A DNA stretch of 54,271 nt. Origin: Penium margaritaceum. Lineage: Eukaryota > Streptophyta > Zygnematophyceae > Desmidiales > Peniaceae. The notes under the pieces are model-generated. The model searched no databases and had not been told where the DNA came from. It saw only the letters and a list, made by a program, of their open reading frames with translations. The stretch lies in contig SZWC01006786.1 of NCBI GenBank assembly GCA_023375785.1, positions 6,887-61,157 on the forward strand. The letters are read 5' to 3'. Position numbers and translations under genes: made by a program. Numbering within the stretch: position 1 is the stretch's first letter; the number at the start of each line of letters is the position of its first letter. Shown one piece after another: positions 1 to 9,480 of this stretch.

Positions 1-122
1 TATATATATCTATATGTATATCTATATGTATATCTATATGTATATGTATATGTATATGTATATCTATATCTATATCTATATCTATATCTATATCGATATC
101 TATGTCTATATCTATAGGTAGC
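1..122. repeat. TATATC/TATATG hexanucleotide microsatellite
   Basis: The first ~120 bases alternate six-base units of the form TATATC and TATATG almost without interruption. It is a simple sequence repeat that probably continues left of the window. A related TATCTA-type repeat occurs at about 8927-9010. Confidence 0.95.
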
Positions 123-124
123 AC

Positions 125-470
125 GAGGGCCAGTTCGGCTCTCCCTCCTCGTTAAAGCGAGGGGTGGTTGCACACCACCCCTCGCGTTAGCGACAGCTGG
201 CTGTCGGCCAGCACTTCGCTGGCCGCCAACCAGCTCACTGACAGCCGGCTGGACGGCGGCGGCCGGCCAAGCGAACGGCTGGACACCGGCCGGCAAGCCG
301 CCATCCACCAATCGCGGCCTGAGCCCGATCGGCGGCTGAGGGGCCACGAGGGCCTCGAGGGCGAGGCCTCGTGGCCTCGTGCCCTCGCCCCCCCTCGTCC
401 TCCTTGCAAATGAGCAAGCGAGGACGAGGAATAGGGGGAAAGAGGGTAAGGTCGAGAGAGCTGGCGCAAA
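125..470. other. GC-rich cluster of hairpins
   Basis: A sharply bounded GC-rich block follows the AT microsatellite. It holds consecutive perfect hairpins: arms 157-168 and 174-185 (12 bp, loop of 5), arms 192-197 and 200-205 (6 bp, loop of 2), arms 206-212 and 218-224 (7 bp, loop of 5), and a near-palindrome around CACGAGG/CCTCGTG at 343-374. Short ORFs on both strands here look like composition effects. It could be the outer part of the LTR element that follows, or a separate structured insertion. I do not recognise a family. Confidence 0.6.
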
Positions 471-550
471 ATTGCTAGTGTGCCTTACACGCGACGATTT
501 GATGCCAGAACGGCAAAACGTAAATCGATGTTCGTTTAGGACGAATTGGA

Positions 551-558
551 TATAAAAT
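551..558 (+). promoter_or_regulatory. TATA box candidate of the LTR element
   Basis: TATAAAAT lies about 255 bp upstream of the end of the presumed LTR at 812. This fits a U3 promoter driving the plus-strand element. The position is compatible with an LTR promoter but nothing else confirms it. The left LTR boundary is not resolved. Confidence 0.45.
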
Positions 559-813
559 AAACGACATAACTAGTGGAACACACAAGTTCGAGGTAAAAAC
601 CCCCGGTTTGGGTCCAAAAACCAGGGATTTGGTTAAAAACGGAAATGGGCCTCAGGAGACTCGAAATATTCGAGTCTCCCTGCTCCGGGTCGTTGGTGAT
701 GATTGCCCCTCAGTCCTGCGAATGGGGTAAACCCCTGACGCGGTCTAAGAACGCCATTCTCCGAACTCCGAGCACGACTTTAGAGCAAGAGTTGGAGACT
801 CAGCCCGTTACAG

Positions 814-826
814 TGGTATCAGAGCC
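814..826 (+). other. Primer binding site (initiator Met-tRNA) of an LTR retrotransposon
   Basis: The bases TGGTATCAGAGCC match the complement of the plant initiator Met-tRNA 3' end, the standard minus-strand primer site of plant copia and many gypsy elements. It follows TTACA ending at 812 with a one-base spacer, so 812 is the probable 3' end of the 5' LTR, which ends in CA as LTRs do. Everything to the right up to about 2350 is therefore internal to this plus-strand element. Confidence 0.8.
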
Positions 827-1681
827 AGAAGACCCTGGCGACTAAGGGTTCGACGCAAACGGCAGCTACGTCACATATAAAACGCCGACGGCAGCTACAA
901 GCGGCAGCAGAAACGGCAGAAGGGACTACGGCATCTGTAATTCACGGATTGAAGCACCGTAAAGTGCGTGAGAGAGCTCAAAAAGAGCTCTACTTGATGG
1001 AGACTCTTCCTCCTAGCCTCTCTTCACTTCTAAAGGGCTAGAAGGATTTTTTTGGGATGAATTGGGGAGTTCCCACCCTCAAAAACCACAAAATCCTCCC
1101 CATTTTCAAGGCTCCTCCAAAATCCCTTCATCCAAAAATTGGGACAGCACCCCTTCCGAATCTTAGGGACTCTCACGGCCTATAGCACCCTAAAAAGAAG
1201 GAGAGTGACACCTTGAATATTTTTGGTGGCTCGCCAACGCCGCCGGCTCAAGGGAGACGTCGCCCAAGAATGCGAGAGGCATCAAGGAGCGTTAAGAGAA
1301 GACCAAGGAAGACAAGAAGACAAGAGGAAGACAAGAGGTAGAAGAAAGATTGGAACGCTTGGTAGGAAATGTTAGAATTCTCCTTGGCACTCTTTGATCT
1401 TGTTTTGTATCCGACACTCACATTCCTCCTCATTCCATTGTCTTGTAAATTTCTGTTTTCCAAGGTACTAGTCCTTGCCAATCTCCATGAGTCACGGCTT
1501 AGAAAGTCTAGTTCCAAAAACCACGACCTTGTGCCAAAGTGGCGGCCTAGGAAAATAGAAATTGAATATATAATTGCCTCACCGGTCATGAGAGCAATGA
1601 GTTTGTGGGAGGCGATTCCTCCTTAATGTTGTGGGGTGATCCTCACAATGATCTTCACGTGCTAGGTGCACGAGCGACGAG
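827..1681 (+). other. Untranslated leader of the plus-strand LTR element
   Basis: About 850 bp lie between the primer binding site and the first convincing ORF. Short ORFs here are overlapping and not protein-like. The stretch carries purine-rich GAAGACAAG repeats at about 1293-1345. I see no domain. Retroelement leaders of this length are common, so I read it as noncoding or as decayed gag start. Confidence 0.4.
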
Positions 1682-2395
1682 ATGGCAAGTGCCAAACCGT
1701 CTAAGGCCAACAAGGGCAAGGTGGTGACGTTCTCACCACACGTCCTCAGTGAACTCCAAGTTCTAGGAGCCGCCGCCGCGAGCACGGTTGCCAACCCAAA
1801 GGCAACCGTACCGCCTAAGGCAACCGTACCGCCTAAGGCATCCGTACCGCCTAAGGCAACCGTGCCGCCTAAGGCAACCAATGCCAACCTTGGCGACACC
1901 AAGAAGCGTGCAGAGGCCGCAAAGGTACTCGAAGAGTACGTCGACGTGCACATGGGCGACCCCCATGCGACGGACGATGCGATGGAGGAGGATCTTCCGG
2001 AGGAGGACCCCGACGAAGAGCACAACGCTGACGATGGCAAAGGCGACGAGGATCGCGACCATCGCCATCGTCGTGCGGTGAACCTGAGCCAATTGCTCGT
2101 GAAGGATAAGGCGCCTGTCGCATCGCCTGAAGCTGCCAACGACAGCGAAACTGCCGAGAGCAGCATGGGCGCTGAAATTAGTCACACAGGAAGTTCCTGC
2201 AAGAACGAGCTGGACGACGACGCCGCAAAGGCAATTCGTGATGGCCGTCGTAGGCTTGTGGAGTTTGCTGCTGAGACGGCAGGCCAACTCAAGATCACCG
2301 CCGACAATGGAGATACGGCACCACTTGGAGGAAGCTCGCATGTGCAAGCTTCTTGTGCATTTTTGCATAGAATAAGTATGTTTCAAGCTCTTTAG
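1682..2395 (+). CDS. gag-like ORF1 of the plus-strand LTR element, 3' truncated
   Basis: The frame opens with ATG at 1682, 868 bp after the primer binding site, where a gag ORF is expected, and encodes 237 residues. Residues ~39-66 contain four copies of the six-residue unit KATVPP (an 18-bp tandem repeat). Residues ~85-128 are strongly acidic, with runs of Asp and Glu. The region around 185-215 looks alpha-helical. No zinc knuckle or capsid motif is visible, so the gag assignment rests on position only. The last ~20 residues (from about 2332) are encoded by a repeat that recurs at 8686-8930, so the natural C-terminus has been replaced. A host gene exon is the alternative. Confidence 0.45.
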   Translation: MASAKPSKANKGKVVTFSPHVLSELQVLGAAAASTVANPKATVPPKATVPPKASVPPKATVPPKATNANLGDTKKRAEAAKVLEEYVDVHMGDPHATDDAMEEDLPEEDPDEEHNADDGKGDEDRDHRHRRAVNLSQLLVKDKAPVASPEAANDSETAESSMGAEISHTGSSCKNELDDDAAKAIRDGRRRLVEFAAETAGQLKITADNGDTAPLGGSSHVQASCAFLHRISMFQAL

Positions 2396-2575
2396 GCTAC
2401 TCCAAGGCTGGATGCCAGTATCTGTCCGGCCTGTACGGAAGGAAGTTCCTAGTCAAAGTGGACTCGGGAATCCACCGTAAAATCCATAACTGTCTGTAGA
2501 GTGCTTCAAACGTAAAGCTGTCTTCACCATATTGGAGCTTGGCACCAGCACAATAATCGCTTCACTTAGCACTCC
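2332..2575 (+). repeat. Direct repeat copy 1 (~240 bp, LTR-like)
   Basis: This segment matches 8686-8930 in the same orientation with scattered substitutions, including shared stretches such as GGCTACTCC and GGAGCTTGGCACCA. The core of each copy can be framed as TG...CA (2353 to about 2572, and about 8706 to 8926), as an LTR would be. I found no target-site duplication, and neither copy is followed by a convincing primer binding site, so solo LTRs or a non-LTR repeat remain possible. Copy 1 truncates the gag-like ORF. Confidence 0.6.
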
Positions 2576-3485
2576 CCCTCGATTGGTGCGTTGTGATTCG
2601 AAATGTCTCACTTACGTGCTCCCGACAAATCTTTGCAGTCACTCTCTGGAGTCTCTCCGCCTCGGAGTGAGCCAACATGGAGCCGATTCGCAAGATCGAT
2701 ACGCATGGATTGTCGGTAGAGATCCAATTCCGGCTTCCTGATTCCAGGAAAAGGAATCCCATTTTCCTTCAACGGAATGGACTAGGAGGATAAACAAGGC
2801 CTTTGGAGTTTTTTTTTGTACGAGTGGGGAATTGTTGCCTCCTATTGGGCACACACACCCTCTTGAAAATGTTATCGGTGTCCTATGGCTGACCATCATC
2901 TTTATTTGGCCCGGTGGTTGCTCCTCCAAGGCTCTCGGGAGTCTCGTATGCGAGTTTGGAGCACCAACATGGCTTCATTATTTTTTTAGGTGAGGTGGGG
3001 GTCAGCTCACCACTTTGTCCTTGCGCTGTTGCCTGGTGGTGAAGCAACTCTTTCTGAAGACATGAAGCGTGCTTCGCATGCACGTGCGTTTGGGCAGTCT
3101 TGTTTAAGGTGGCGGCTGCATGGCGGGGCTGCTATTGGGACCACGTGCTAGGACCGGGACCGTCAATGTGAGCACGCGTGTGGGAGGGTATAAGAGGTGT
3201 TTGCCTCCAATCATAGACTTGTGACTTGCTCCTCTTGCTTTACTGTTAGGCTGTTGCCCTGTAGTGCTCCCCTCAGGTCCCTTTTGCTACTTCACCTTGG
3301 AAGACCTCCTGCTGCCGAGCTGCATGGCTAAGGCACCTCCATAGCCCTAAGATGCTAACGAATCAATTCTTGGTCTTCAGGCCACCCTCAGCGAGTAGGG
3401 CGTTTTTGCCGCCTCTGGATGGCCGTTCTGGCCATTCAATCACGTTGGCTGAGAGTCCCATCTGTTTCATCTTCATCGACAACGT
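2576..3485. other. Unassigned stretch between repeat copy and Lys-rich ORF
   Basis: No recognisable coding region was found. A TATAAGAG box occurs at 3189-3196 on the plus strand within a segment that could be LTR-derived, but no second copy of this segment was found in the window. Treated as retroelement debris of unknown family. Confidence 0.3.
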
Positions 3486-3929
3486 TTATGAGATGTCTTG
3501 TCCAGTCCACAGCGTCTGCTCGGTCGCAGCCATTTCTTGGTCGACGAAGTCCATTGTGGCAGCGACCTTGGCCGTCACGTTGCTTTTCTCCGGCGATTCT
3601 GGAGCTCGCAGCTCCTCGCTGGCCGCATACTTATTTTTTGCTTTTTTGCTTCCTCCGGCTCCGCCTTGTGTCCGGTTGGCCAAGCTTACCTCGCCACCTC
3701 CTTGTGGCGAGCGAACAGGCTCTGCGAACAACTCGCGGGCTGCCGCCCTCCCTTTTTTCTTTCCTTTTTTTTTGCTCTTCACATGGGCCCACTTGCCAAA
3801 GCGGCACTGTGGCTCTCCCCTCGCCTTGCTGCCGGTGATGTTGCGAGGGGCCCTACCGTCACGGCAGGGCCTTATCCTGGTTGAGCGTGATGTTGCGGTA
3901 GCAGCCTTGCTAGTGCTGCGGCCTGCCAT
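3486..3929 (-). CDS. Hypothetical Lys/Ala-rich ORF (retroelement debris?)
   Basis: A 147-codon minus-strand frame with a basic middle segment (KSKKKGKKKGR at residues ~51-61) and a C-terminal part that reads like a helical protein (MDFVDQEMAATEQ). The complementary strand also has a long frame (3352-4104) rich in Phe, Ser and Leu, which looks like its antisense shadow. It lies downstream, in transcription sense, of the minus-strand gag-like relic and may be more of that element. No domain recognised; the frame could be fortuitous. Confidence 0.2.
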   Translation of the reverse strand: MAGRSTSKAATATSRSTRIRPCRDGRAPRNITGSKARGEPQCRFGKWAHVKSKKKGKKKGRAAARELFAEPVRSPQGGGEVSLANRTQGGAGGSKKAKNKYAASEELRAPESPEKSNVTAKVAATMDFVDQEMAATEQTLWTGQDIS

Positions 3930-4939
3930 CGTGGCAGGGCTTCACCGTGAGGTGGCCTGCCATTGGGGCAGGCCTTGCTGGCCGATCTCGCCATCGTGGC
4001 GAGCTAGTGCAAGCAGGTCCGAGGTCCGACGCGGACCTTCGCCCTTCCCCTTGCTCCACAGCCAGCCACGCTGGCGCTACAGGGGCACGTTTTTGCACGA
4101 ATGAGCGCTTTTTTTTTCTTCTTTTTCTTTGGCTCACTGATTTGCCACCGTGGTCTGGCCCTCTTGCAACAGCGTTCCACGACTGTAGTGAGGTGGTCGC
4201 TTTTAGCACCAGCTGGTGCATGCGCAGGAGCATCATTCAACGACTGTTTTTTTTGCTTAAGAAAATGTCTCTACAAGCGGGCTTTCTTTGTGCGCTGAGA
4301 AGGAGAGGATTATTTAGTGTCTGGTAAATTCCTTAGCTGACCTATTTCAGTCCTTGGGGTGAAGTAATCACAGCTACTTCCAGAGTTGGCTCCTTTTGAT
4401 TGTGCCAATCCGTGGTCGGCTTGCTGCTCCCTTTACACGACATGTTGTCGTAGATGACGTCTGTACCATTGATGTTGGACGAATCCCTTCCAACCATTAT
4501 GGCTTCCATCTCTCCCCTTTTCAGCAACAATGCTTGATGCATGCAGATGAGTTATGGACGGATGCAAAATCACGTGGTGAGAGAATCTCTCTCTCCCTCA
4601 AAGTGGAGAACATCGCCTCCGGCCTCCTCCCCCATACTGGTGAAGGTTAGAGAAATGTGGTGGCGCTCGTGGCCGCGTAAAACGGTTGTCACAAAATTGA
4701 AGGGAGCTTGTGTTTCCACCGGATTTGTGGTCCATAGAGCACATCTCCAACTCACATGCCACCTACACTGAGGTGGGCTTATTACAACCATTTGAAATTT
4801 TTTCCGTAGCTTTGCTCTTTTGCAAAGGCTACTTTGAGGTCCGTCAAGGACCTTTCACTCCTCAACTTGGACATCCACGCGTGCGGATGGCGTTGCATGG
4901 TAGCATCGACTAACGACTGCTGCTCCTAGCCTCTATGCC
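3930..4939 (-). other. Decayed minus-strand coding debris
   Basis: Several short minus-strand frames lie here (4342-4542, 4570-4791), two of which can be joined in one frame across in-frame stops. They are soluble, protein-like sequences but match no family I know. T-rich runs at 4110-4130 and 4247-4254 break coding on the plus strand. Most simply this is the continuation of the minus-strand retroelement to the right. Confidence 0.25.
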
Positions 4940-7432
4940 GTCGTTACATCCACTCCTCAAGGGCGTCTTTTTTTGGTTTTCTCCCTCTCTTTATTTTCCC
5001 CCTTCTTCCGCTTCCTCTGTTGCCTGATGCACGCTAGAAGATGGGCAGTGGAGATGCGGACTAGACAATAGTTGCTATTGAAGAACTCGGCCTTCTTGCG
5101 GCTGTATTGGCACCGCTGACTTGCCAAACGATGGTGGTGAGCTGGCTTGTTACGTCATCCTTTCCGCTTCTTGGACCGATGGCATTTCGGTACCCTCAGA
5201 GGTGTGAATCTCTTTACATTGGAATACTGATCCTTGCAGCACGTTCCGAGAGCTCGAGAAGTGGTAGCATCAGCATGATAACTGTTCTTGGGGAGTTGCA
5301 TGTTGTGTTCGATGCTCCTTTGCCTCATCTCACATTCCATAGGCCACCTTTTATTGCTTTTACATGCCTTCAAGAGCAGATGTGGCTGGTGGCATCGCTT
5401 GAGATATGGAAAGGCCCAGCAGTGAAGAAGGAGATTTGACTTCTGACAACAATGGTACTGGTGCTCCTCCGTATGGGTCCCCTTGGCAAATGTGGTTGTA
5501 CAGTTGCTATGGTCGAGCCACCCATGGTTGCATCTAAGAGATGTGTGCAAATGCAGTCACACACATCTCTTGCTCGTGTTGGCAAAGGAGCTCATGTGCA
5601 CTAATCTGCTGTTGAGTCACTATGCTTCCATCTGTGAAAGCAAATCCTACTTCTGTCACGTGAGGAACAGTAACGAGTGTTCCTCCTCTACGTGTCGTTA
5701 AAGCACTTGTTCCTTGAATGTTTGCGCGATGTAATTTCACGCAGATGCTTACTATAGCACCCGTGCTAGCGTGAACGTTAATGGCATGACCAATGCCACT
5801 CCTGCTTGCGTTGATTGCACAGTTGTTCCTGGCTGGTGCACCAACAAGAGGTGGAGTTGTGTTATATCTCCTCCATCTGGTACAGCTGGTGTTGAAGCTT
5901 NCTAATCTGCTGTTGAGTCACTATGCTTCCATCTGTGAAAGCAAATCCTACTTCTGTCACGTGAGGAACAGTAACGAGTGTTCCTCCTCTACGTGTCGTT
6001 AAAGCACTTGTTCCTTGAATGTTTGCGCGATGTAATTTCACGCAGATGCTTACTATAGCACCCGTGCTAGCGTGAACGTTAATGGCATGACCACTCCTGC
6101 TTGCGTCGATTGCACAGTTGTTCCTGGCTGGTGCACCAACAAGAGGTGGAGTTGTGTTATATCTCCTCCATCTGGTACAGCTGGTGTTGAAGCTTTAACA
6201 TCCGGACTTCATTCTGCTACTGCTTCCCCTTCCAAAGGAGAATCGAACTATAGAACAACTACTACCGCAAGCCCTTCATCTGCTTGACATGTGTGATTGC
6301 TTGAAGCGTATGGAACTCTTCTTCCGCAAAACTCCTTGGCTCTTGAGCTACTAGCGTTTGCTCTGCCACATGTAATTTTTCTTCCAAGGTCATCGGCAGA
6401 CTTGGTTGCACGGAGGGATAATGAGATGATGCACCATCGACATCCCTGTTCTTGATCTCCATCGTTCTCTCCTCTTCATGTATTTGTGCAGGTAGACCGC
6501 TGCCTTGGACGACAACGCCGCACTTTGCGGAAGGAGACACCTGATGTCTCTGACATAGGCTGGAGTACTCCATCTCCATAGGAGTTGCAAAAAGTGGTGT
6601 GACCGCTCCTCCAGCAGGTACGATTCCTTCTTGGGCCGCAAAAGCATACAATAGTGGTGCTTGGAGAACATGCTGAGCTTGTGCCATGGGCGGCACAATC
6701 TGGGCAGGTTGTGGCCGTTCAGCCACAAACGTCGGTGGCACGCCTCCTTGACGTGGTGTAGATGGTTGCAACAGTGGAGATAGAGCTCCTTGCATGAGTG
6801 GAGGAGGGCTTGTTTGAGGCAAATGTGTAGATGATGCATGTGAACCTTGTTGCCACTGCATCTGTTGCTGTTGTTGCTACTAGTTATGAAGCTGTTGCTG
6901 TTGAAGCTGTTGTTGCTGAGCCCATACAGACTGCTACTGAAGTTGTGTGATTAAGGCTGCTTGAGCCGCATGTGACTGTTGTAGTTTGAGCGTTTGCGAT
7001 GCTTGAGATGCAAGGGCCAGCAGCTCTTGTTGACGAAGGAACTCTTGAGTAGAAATATGCTGCCTCAATGCCTCCACCTAATGCTCCACGACATGACGTG
7101 CCGCTGCTTCTTGTTGCTGCGTTTACTGTGCCTCCATGGCCAAGTGTGATGCTTTTGTCGCTTGGCGTTGTGTGTGGTCTGCGACATGGCACCTTTGCTC
7201 TTGGCCCATGTGCAACTCACGCAAAATTGATTGTGCAGGAGAAGCTGACCAAGAAATATCTTCTTCCATGTTTTCCATGCTTGTTGCATAGGTGGAAGAC
7301 CGACCACACGCCTCTGCAAAGTGGCTTCAACTCCACCTATTTCTGAGCGCTTGTACAAGGATGGTGGAGAAATTCTCCACCACCAACGTAGTTTGCTGCT
7401 ATTGTTGCGCTTGCTAAGAGCAACACTTACTT
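4940..7432 (-). pseudogene. Gln-rich gag-like relic of a minus-strand LTR element
   Basis: Read leftwards from the primer site at 7443, a single style of protein can be followed: soluble, helical, very rich in Gln, with a QQQQ-rich middle at 6850-6930. One open piece covers 6262-6861 (199 codons), continuing from 7190 and to 6200 through in-frame stops, and another frame runs 5740-4940. I counted about eighteen in-frame stops, mostly TAG and TAA next to Gln codons, with two TGA. This suggests C-to-T loss of CAG, CAA and CGA codons. The relic is also interrupted by the N join at 5901 and its duplicated flank. No zinc knuckle, protease or integrase was recognised to the left, so pol is missing or unrecognisable. 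Confidence 0.5.
5601..6195. repeat. Near-identical duplicated flanks around an N join (assembly artefact)
   Basis: Bases 5601-5900 and 5902-6195 are almost identical and abut a single N at 5901. They differ by one 6-bp indel (near 5790) and at least one substitution. Two contig ends that overlapped, probably from two alleles, seem to have been placed side by side instead of merged. This is probably not a biological tandem duplication. Confidence 0.85.
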
Positions 7433-7443
7433 CTCTGATACCA
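7433..7443 (-). other. Primer binding site 1 of the minus-strand LTR element
   Basis: The plus-strand bases CTCTGATACCA are the reverse complement of the initiator Met-tRNA primer site. They are followed rightwards by TGTTAGAC, which read from the minus strand is an LTR end (GTCTAACA). The gag-like relic starts shortly to the left. Confidence 0.75.
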
Positions 7444-7646
7444 TGTTAGACATGGTATGCTATCTGTCTTGTGCAAAACGAATGGCACAAAGGCCGTTTG
7501 TGCTACATGCTAAGGAGAAGGCAAACATCGCTCCTCCTCAAGCTTGTGTAGGGATGGAGAAGGACTTCTTCACCAATCCACACTATTGGTGCTATAGCTG
7601 CTGTTGCTATTGCTACTACAATAGCACTGGCTGGAAAAGAACCTAT

Positions 7647-7659
7647 GGCTCTGATACCA
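7647..7659 (-). other. Primer binding site 2, tandem copy
   Basis: GGCTCTGATACCA on the plus strand is a longer match to the reverse-complemented initiator Met-tRNA primer site. It is followed by TGTTGATTTT. The ~100 bp to the left of it resemble the ~100 bp left of site 1 (a GGATGG-AGAA segment, then GCTGTTGCTATTGC-like sequence). The two sites are therefore tandem copies ~214 bp apart. Confidence 0.75.
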
Positions 7660-8661
7660 TGTTGATTTTTGTGAGTTTGCAGTGGCAAAGCCATCGCGTG
7701 CTCGGATGCAATAAGGGGGTCCCCTACAACCACATAATCTTTGTGTGTCCAGCAAGCATGCCTTGTACAAAGCTCAACCGAAGAAAAACACTAAATGAAC
7801 ATCTTGGTTCATGATACAAGTATGGTACAAGGAATGTGCAAGGAACAACAACACGTAGCGGCTCAGCATTATGCTTTAAAGGAACTTCTTACCCTAAACT
7901 AGGGCACAACGCCTTGCTAGGCCGTCAAAGCCATCAACACAGGGGTCTAGGTGCAGCCATCGGCGTAACGATGGAAGAGCTTCAAGACTTCAGGGAAACC
8001 TCCGCCTAGGTTGGCATGCCTTGCCAAGCTTATAGGGATCCTGGAAGGATCTCGTGTAGCTTCCATCACACAGGCTGGCATGCGAGTGCCAGAATTGCAA
8101 GGGTCTTGGAGGGAGCTCTAGTAGTGTCTTGGTCTGGGGCTCTAGAGTCAAATTCTGGAGCAGGGTGAGGGATTATAGCTGGAAGATTATAACCACAGAG
8201 AGATATCTGAACTGAGAGGAGCTCCCCCTTTTATACCTATGATCCCAGCAAGTTGACCACCTGAAGGAGAAGCTTCCTTGAGGTGCATCAGGTCAGCTCC
8301 CTCTCCTGTCCTAAAATAGGGAAGCTTCCTCCAGGAGAAGCAACCTGCACCTCAGCGCATTCAGGGAGAAGCTTCCTCCTTAAGGAAGCTTCGTTAGGTG
8401 TTCAAGTGCAGCTTCCCCAGTAGGTTGCTTGCCTGTCAGACCTTCATATGATAACCGTTGATCTCGCCAAGTGGCTACATCAAAACCGTCGATCTGGATC
8501 CTCCTGAAGCTTGCACCCGATTGGCTCATGTTTGTAGAAGGGGCCTTGGTTCCATGCATGAGGCTGCTGATGCAGTGGAGGTCTCATGTTTAGGGTGCAT
8601 GATGTTTTCTCAGTTAGCTACAGGGCTCCCAGACCAGGGTGATTGTGCAAACTGTGCAACA
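7660..8661 (-). mobile_element. Candidate 5' LTR of the minus-strand element
   Basis: On the plus strand the segment begins TGTTG at 7660, next to primer site 2, and a matching CAACA ends at 8661, giving TG...CA ends with a five-base inverted repeat and a length near 1 kb. A strong TATA box sits inside it on the minus strand (8225-8235), at a sensible distance from the primer site. The left boundary could instead be 7444 (TGTTAGA). No matching 3' LTR was found to the left, so the right-hand limit is inferred only from the terminal bases. Confidence 0.45.
8225..8235 (-). promoter_or_regulatory. TATA box in the minus-strand LTR
   Basis: The minus strand reads TATAAAAGGGG here, followed downstream by a GGAGCTCC palindrome. 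It lies about 570 bp upstream of the primer binding site in the direction of transcription of the gag-like relic, consistent with an LTR promoter. Confidence 0.55.
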
Positions 8662-8685
8662 AGTAGCTCTCATCTTGCTAAAGCG

Positions 8686-8930
8686 AGCTAGGGGCATGCG
8701 TGAGCCTCTTGCACATTTCAGCATAGTATAGTACGTTTCAAGCCCTTTAGGCTACTCCAGGGCTGGATGCCAGAATCTGTTTGGCCCGTACGGAAGGAAA
8801 TTCCTAGTTAAAGTTAACTCGGGAATCCATCGTAAAATTTGTAACTTTCTGTATAGTGCTCCGAACGCAAAGCCGTCTTCTCCATATCGGAGCTTGGCAC
8901 CATCCCAGTAATCACTTCACTCAACATATA
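8686..8930 (+). repeat. Direct repeat copy 2 (~240 bp, LTR-like)
   Basis: Second copy of the repeat at 2332-2575, same orientation, diverged by scattered substitutions. It stops where the TATCTA microsatellite begins. See copy 1 for the boundary argument. Confidence 0.6.
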
Positions 8931-9480
8931 TCTATGTCTATACCTATACCTATATCTTTATCTGTATCTGTATCTTTATCTATATATATATATATCTTTA
9001 TCTATATCTGTTACATAGTTCCAATATTTGGTAGATGGGACTTGAACCGTATAAATAATCATATAGATATTGATATAGGTATAGATTTGTACACCTATAT
9101 ATAGGTGTAGGTGAAGATTTACGTAATAATGTGGATATTCTCATGTATATATAGTGATATAAATATGGATATGGTGGATATGGATATTGATTTGGATATA
9201 GATACGGATATGGATATGGATGGAAAAATGGACATGGATATGGACACGGAAATGGATTTTGATCTAATATGGATATGAGTATGGACTTGGATATGGATAT
9301 GGATTTGGATATGGAAATGGATATTGATATGGATATGAATATGGACATGGATATGGATATGGGAATTTATAAGGAGAGGTATTATATAGACCTTGATGGG
9401 ATCGGGATGATGAAATGTATATGGATATGGATTAGGATATGGACATGGACGTGGAAATGGGTAATAATGTGGATACAAAT
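8927..9480. repeat. TATCTA and ATGGAT hexanucleotide microsatellites
   Basis: 8927-9010 is a TATCTA/TATCTG array. From about 9160 to 9480 the plus strand is an imperfect GGATAT/ATGGAT array. Open frames here encode alternating Met-Asp or Ile-Ser-type repeats and are artefacts of the array. Confidence 0.9.

Noticed and set aside
3352..4104. 250-codon plus-strand ORF as a membrane protein
   Set aside because: Hydrophobic Phe/Leu/Ser runs arise from poly-T tracts; the opposite strand gives a more protein-like Lys/Ala-rich frame.
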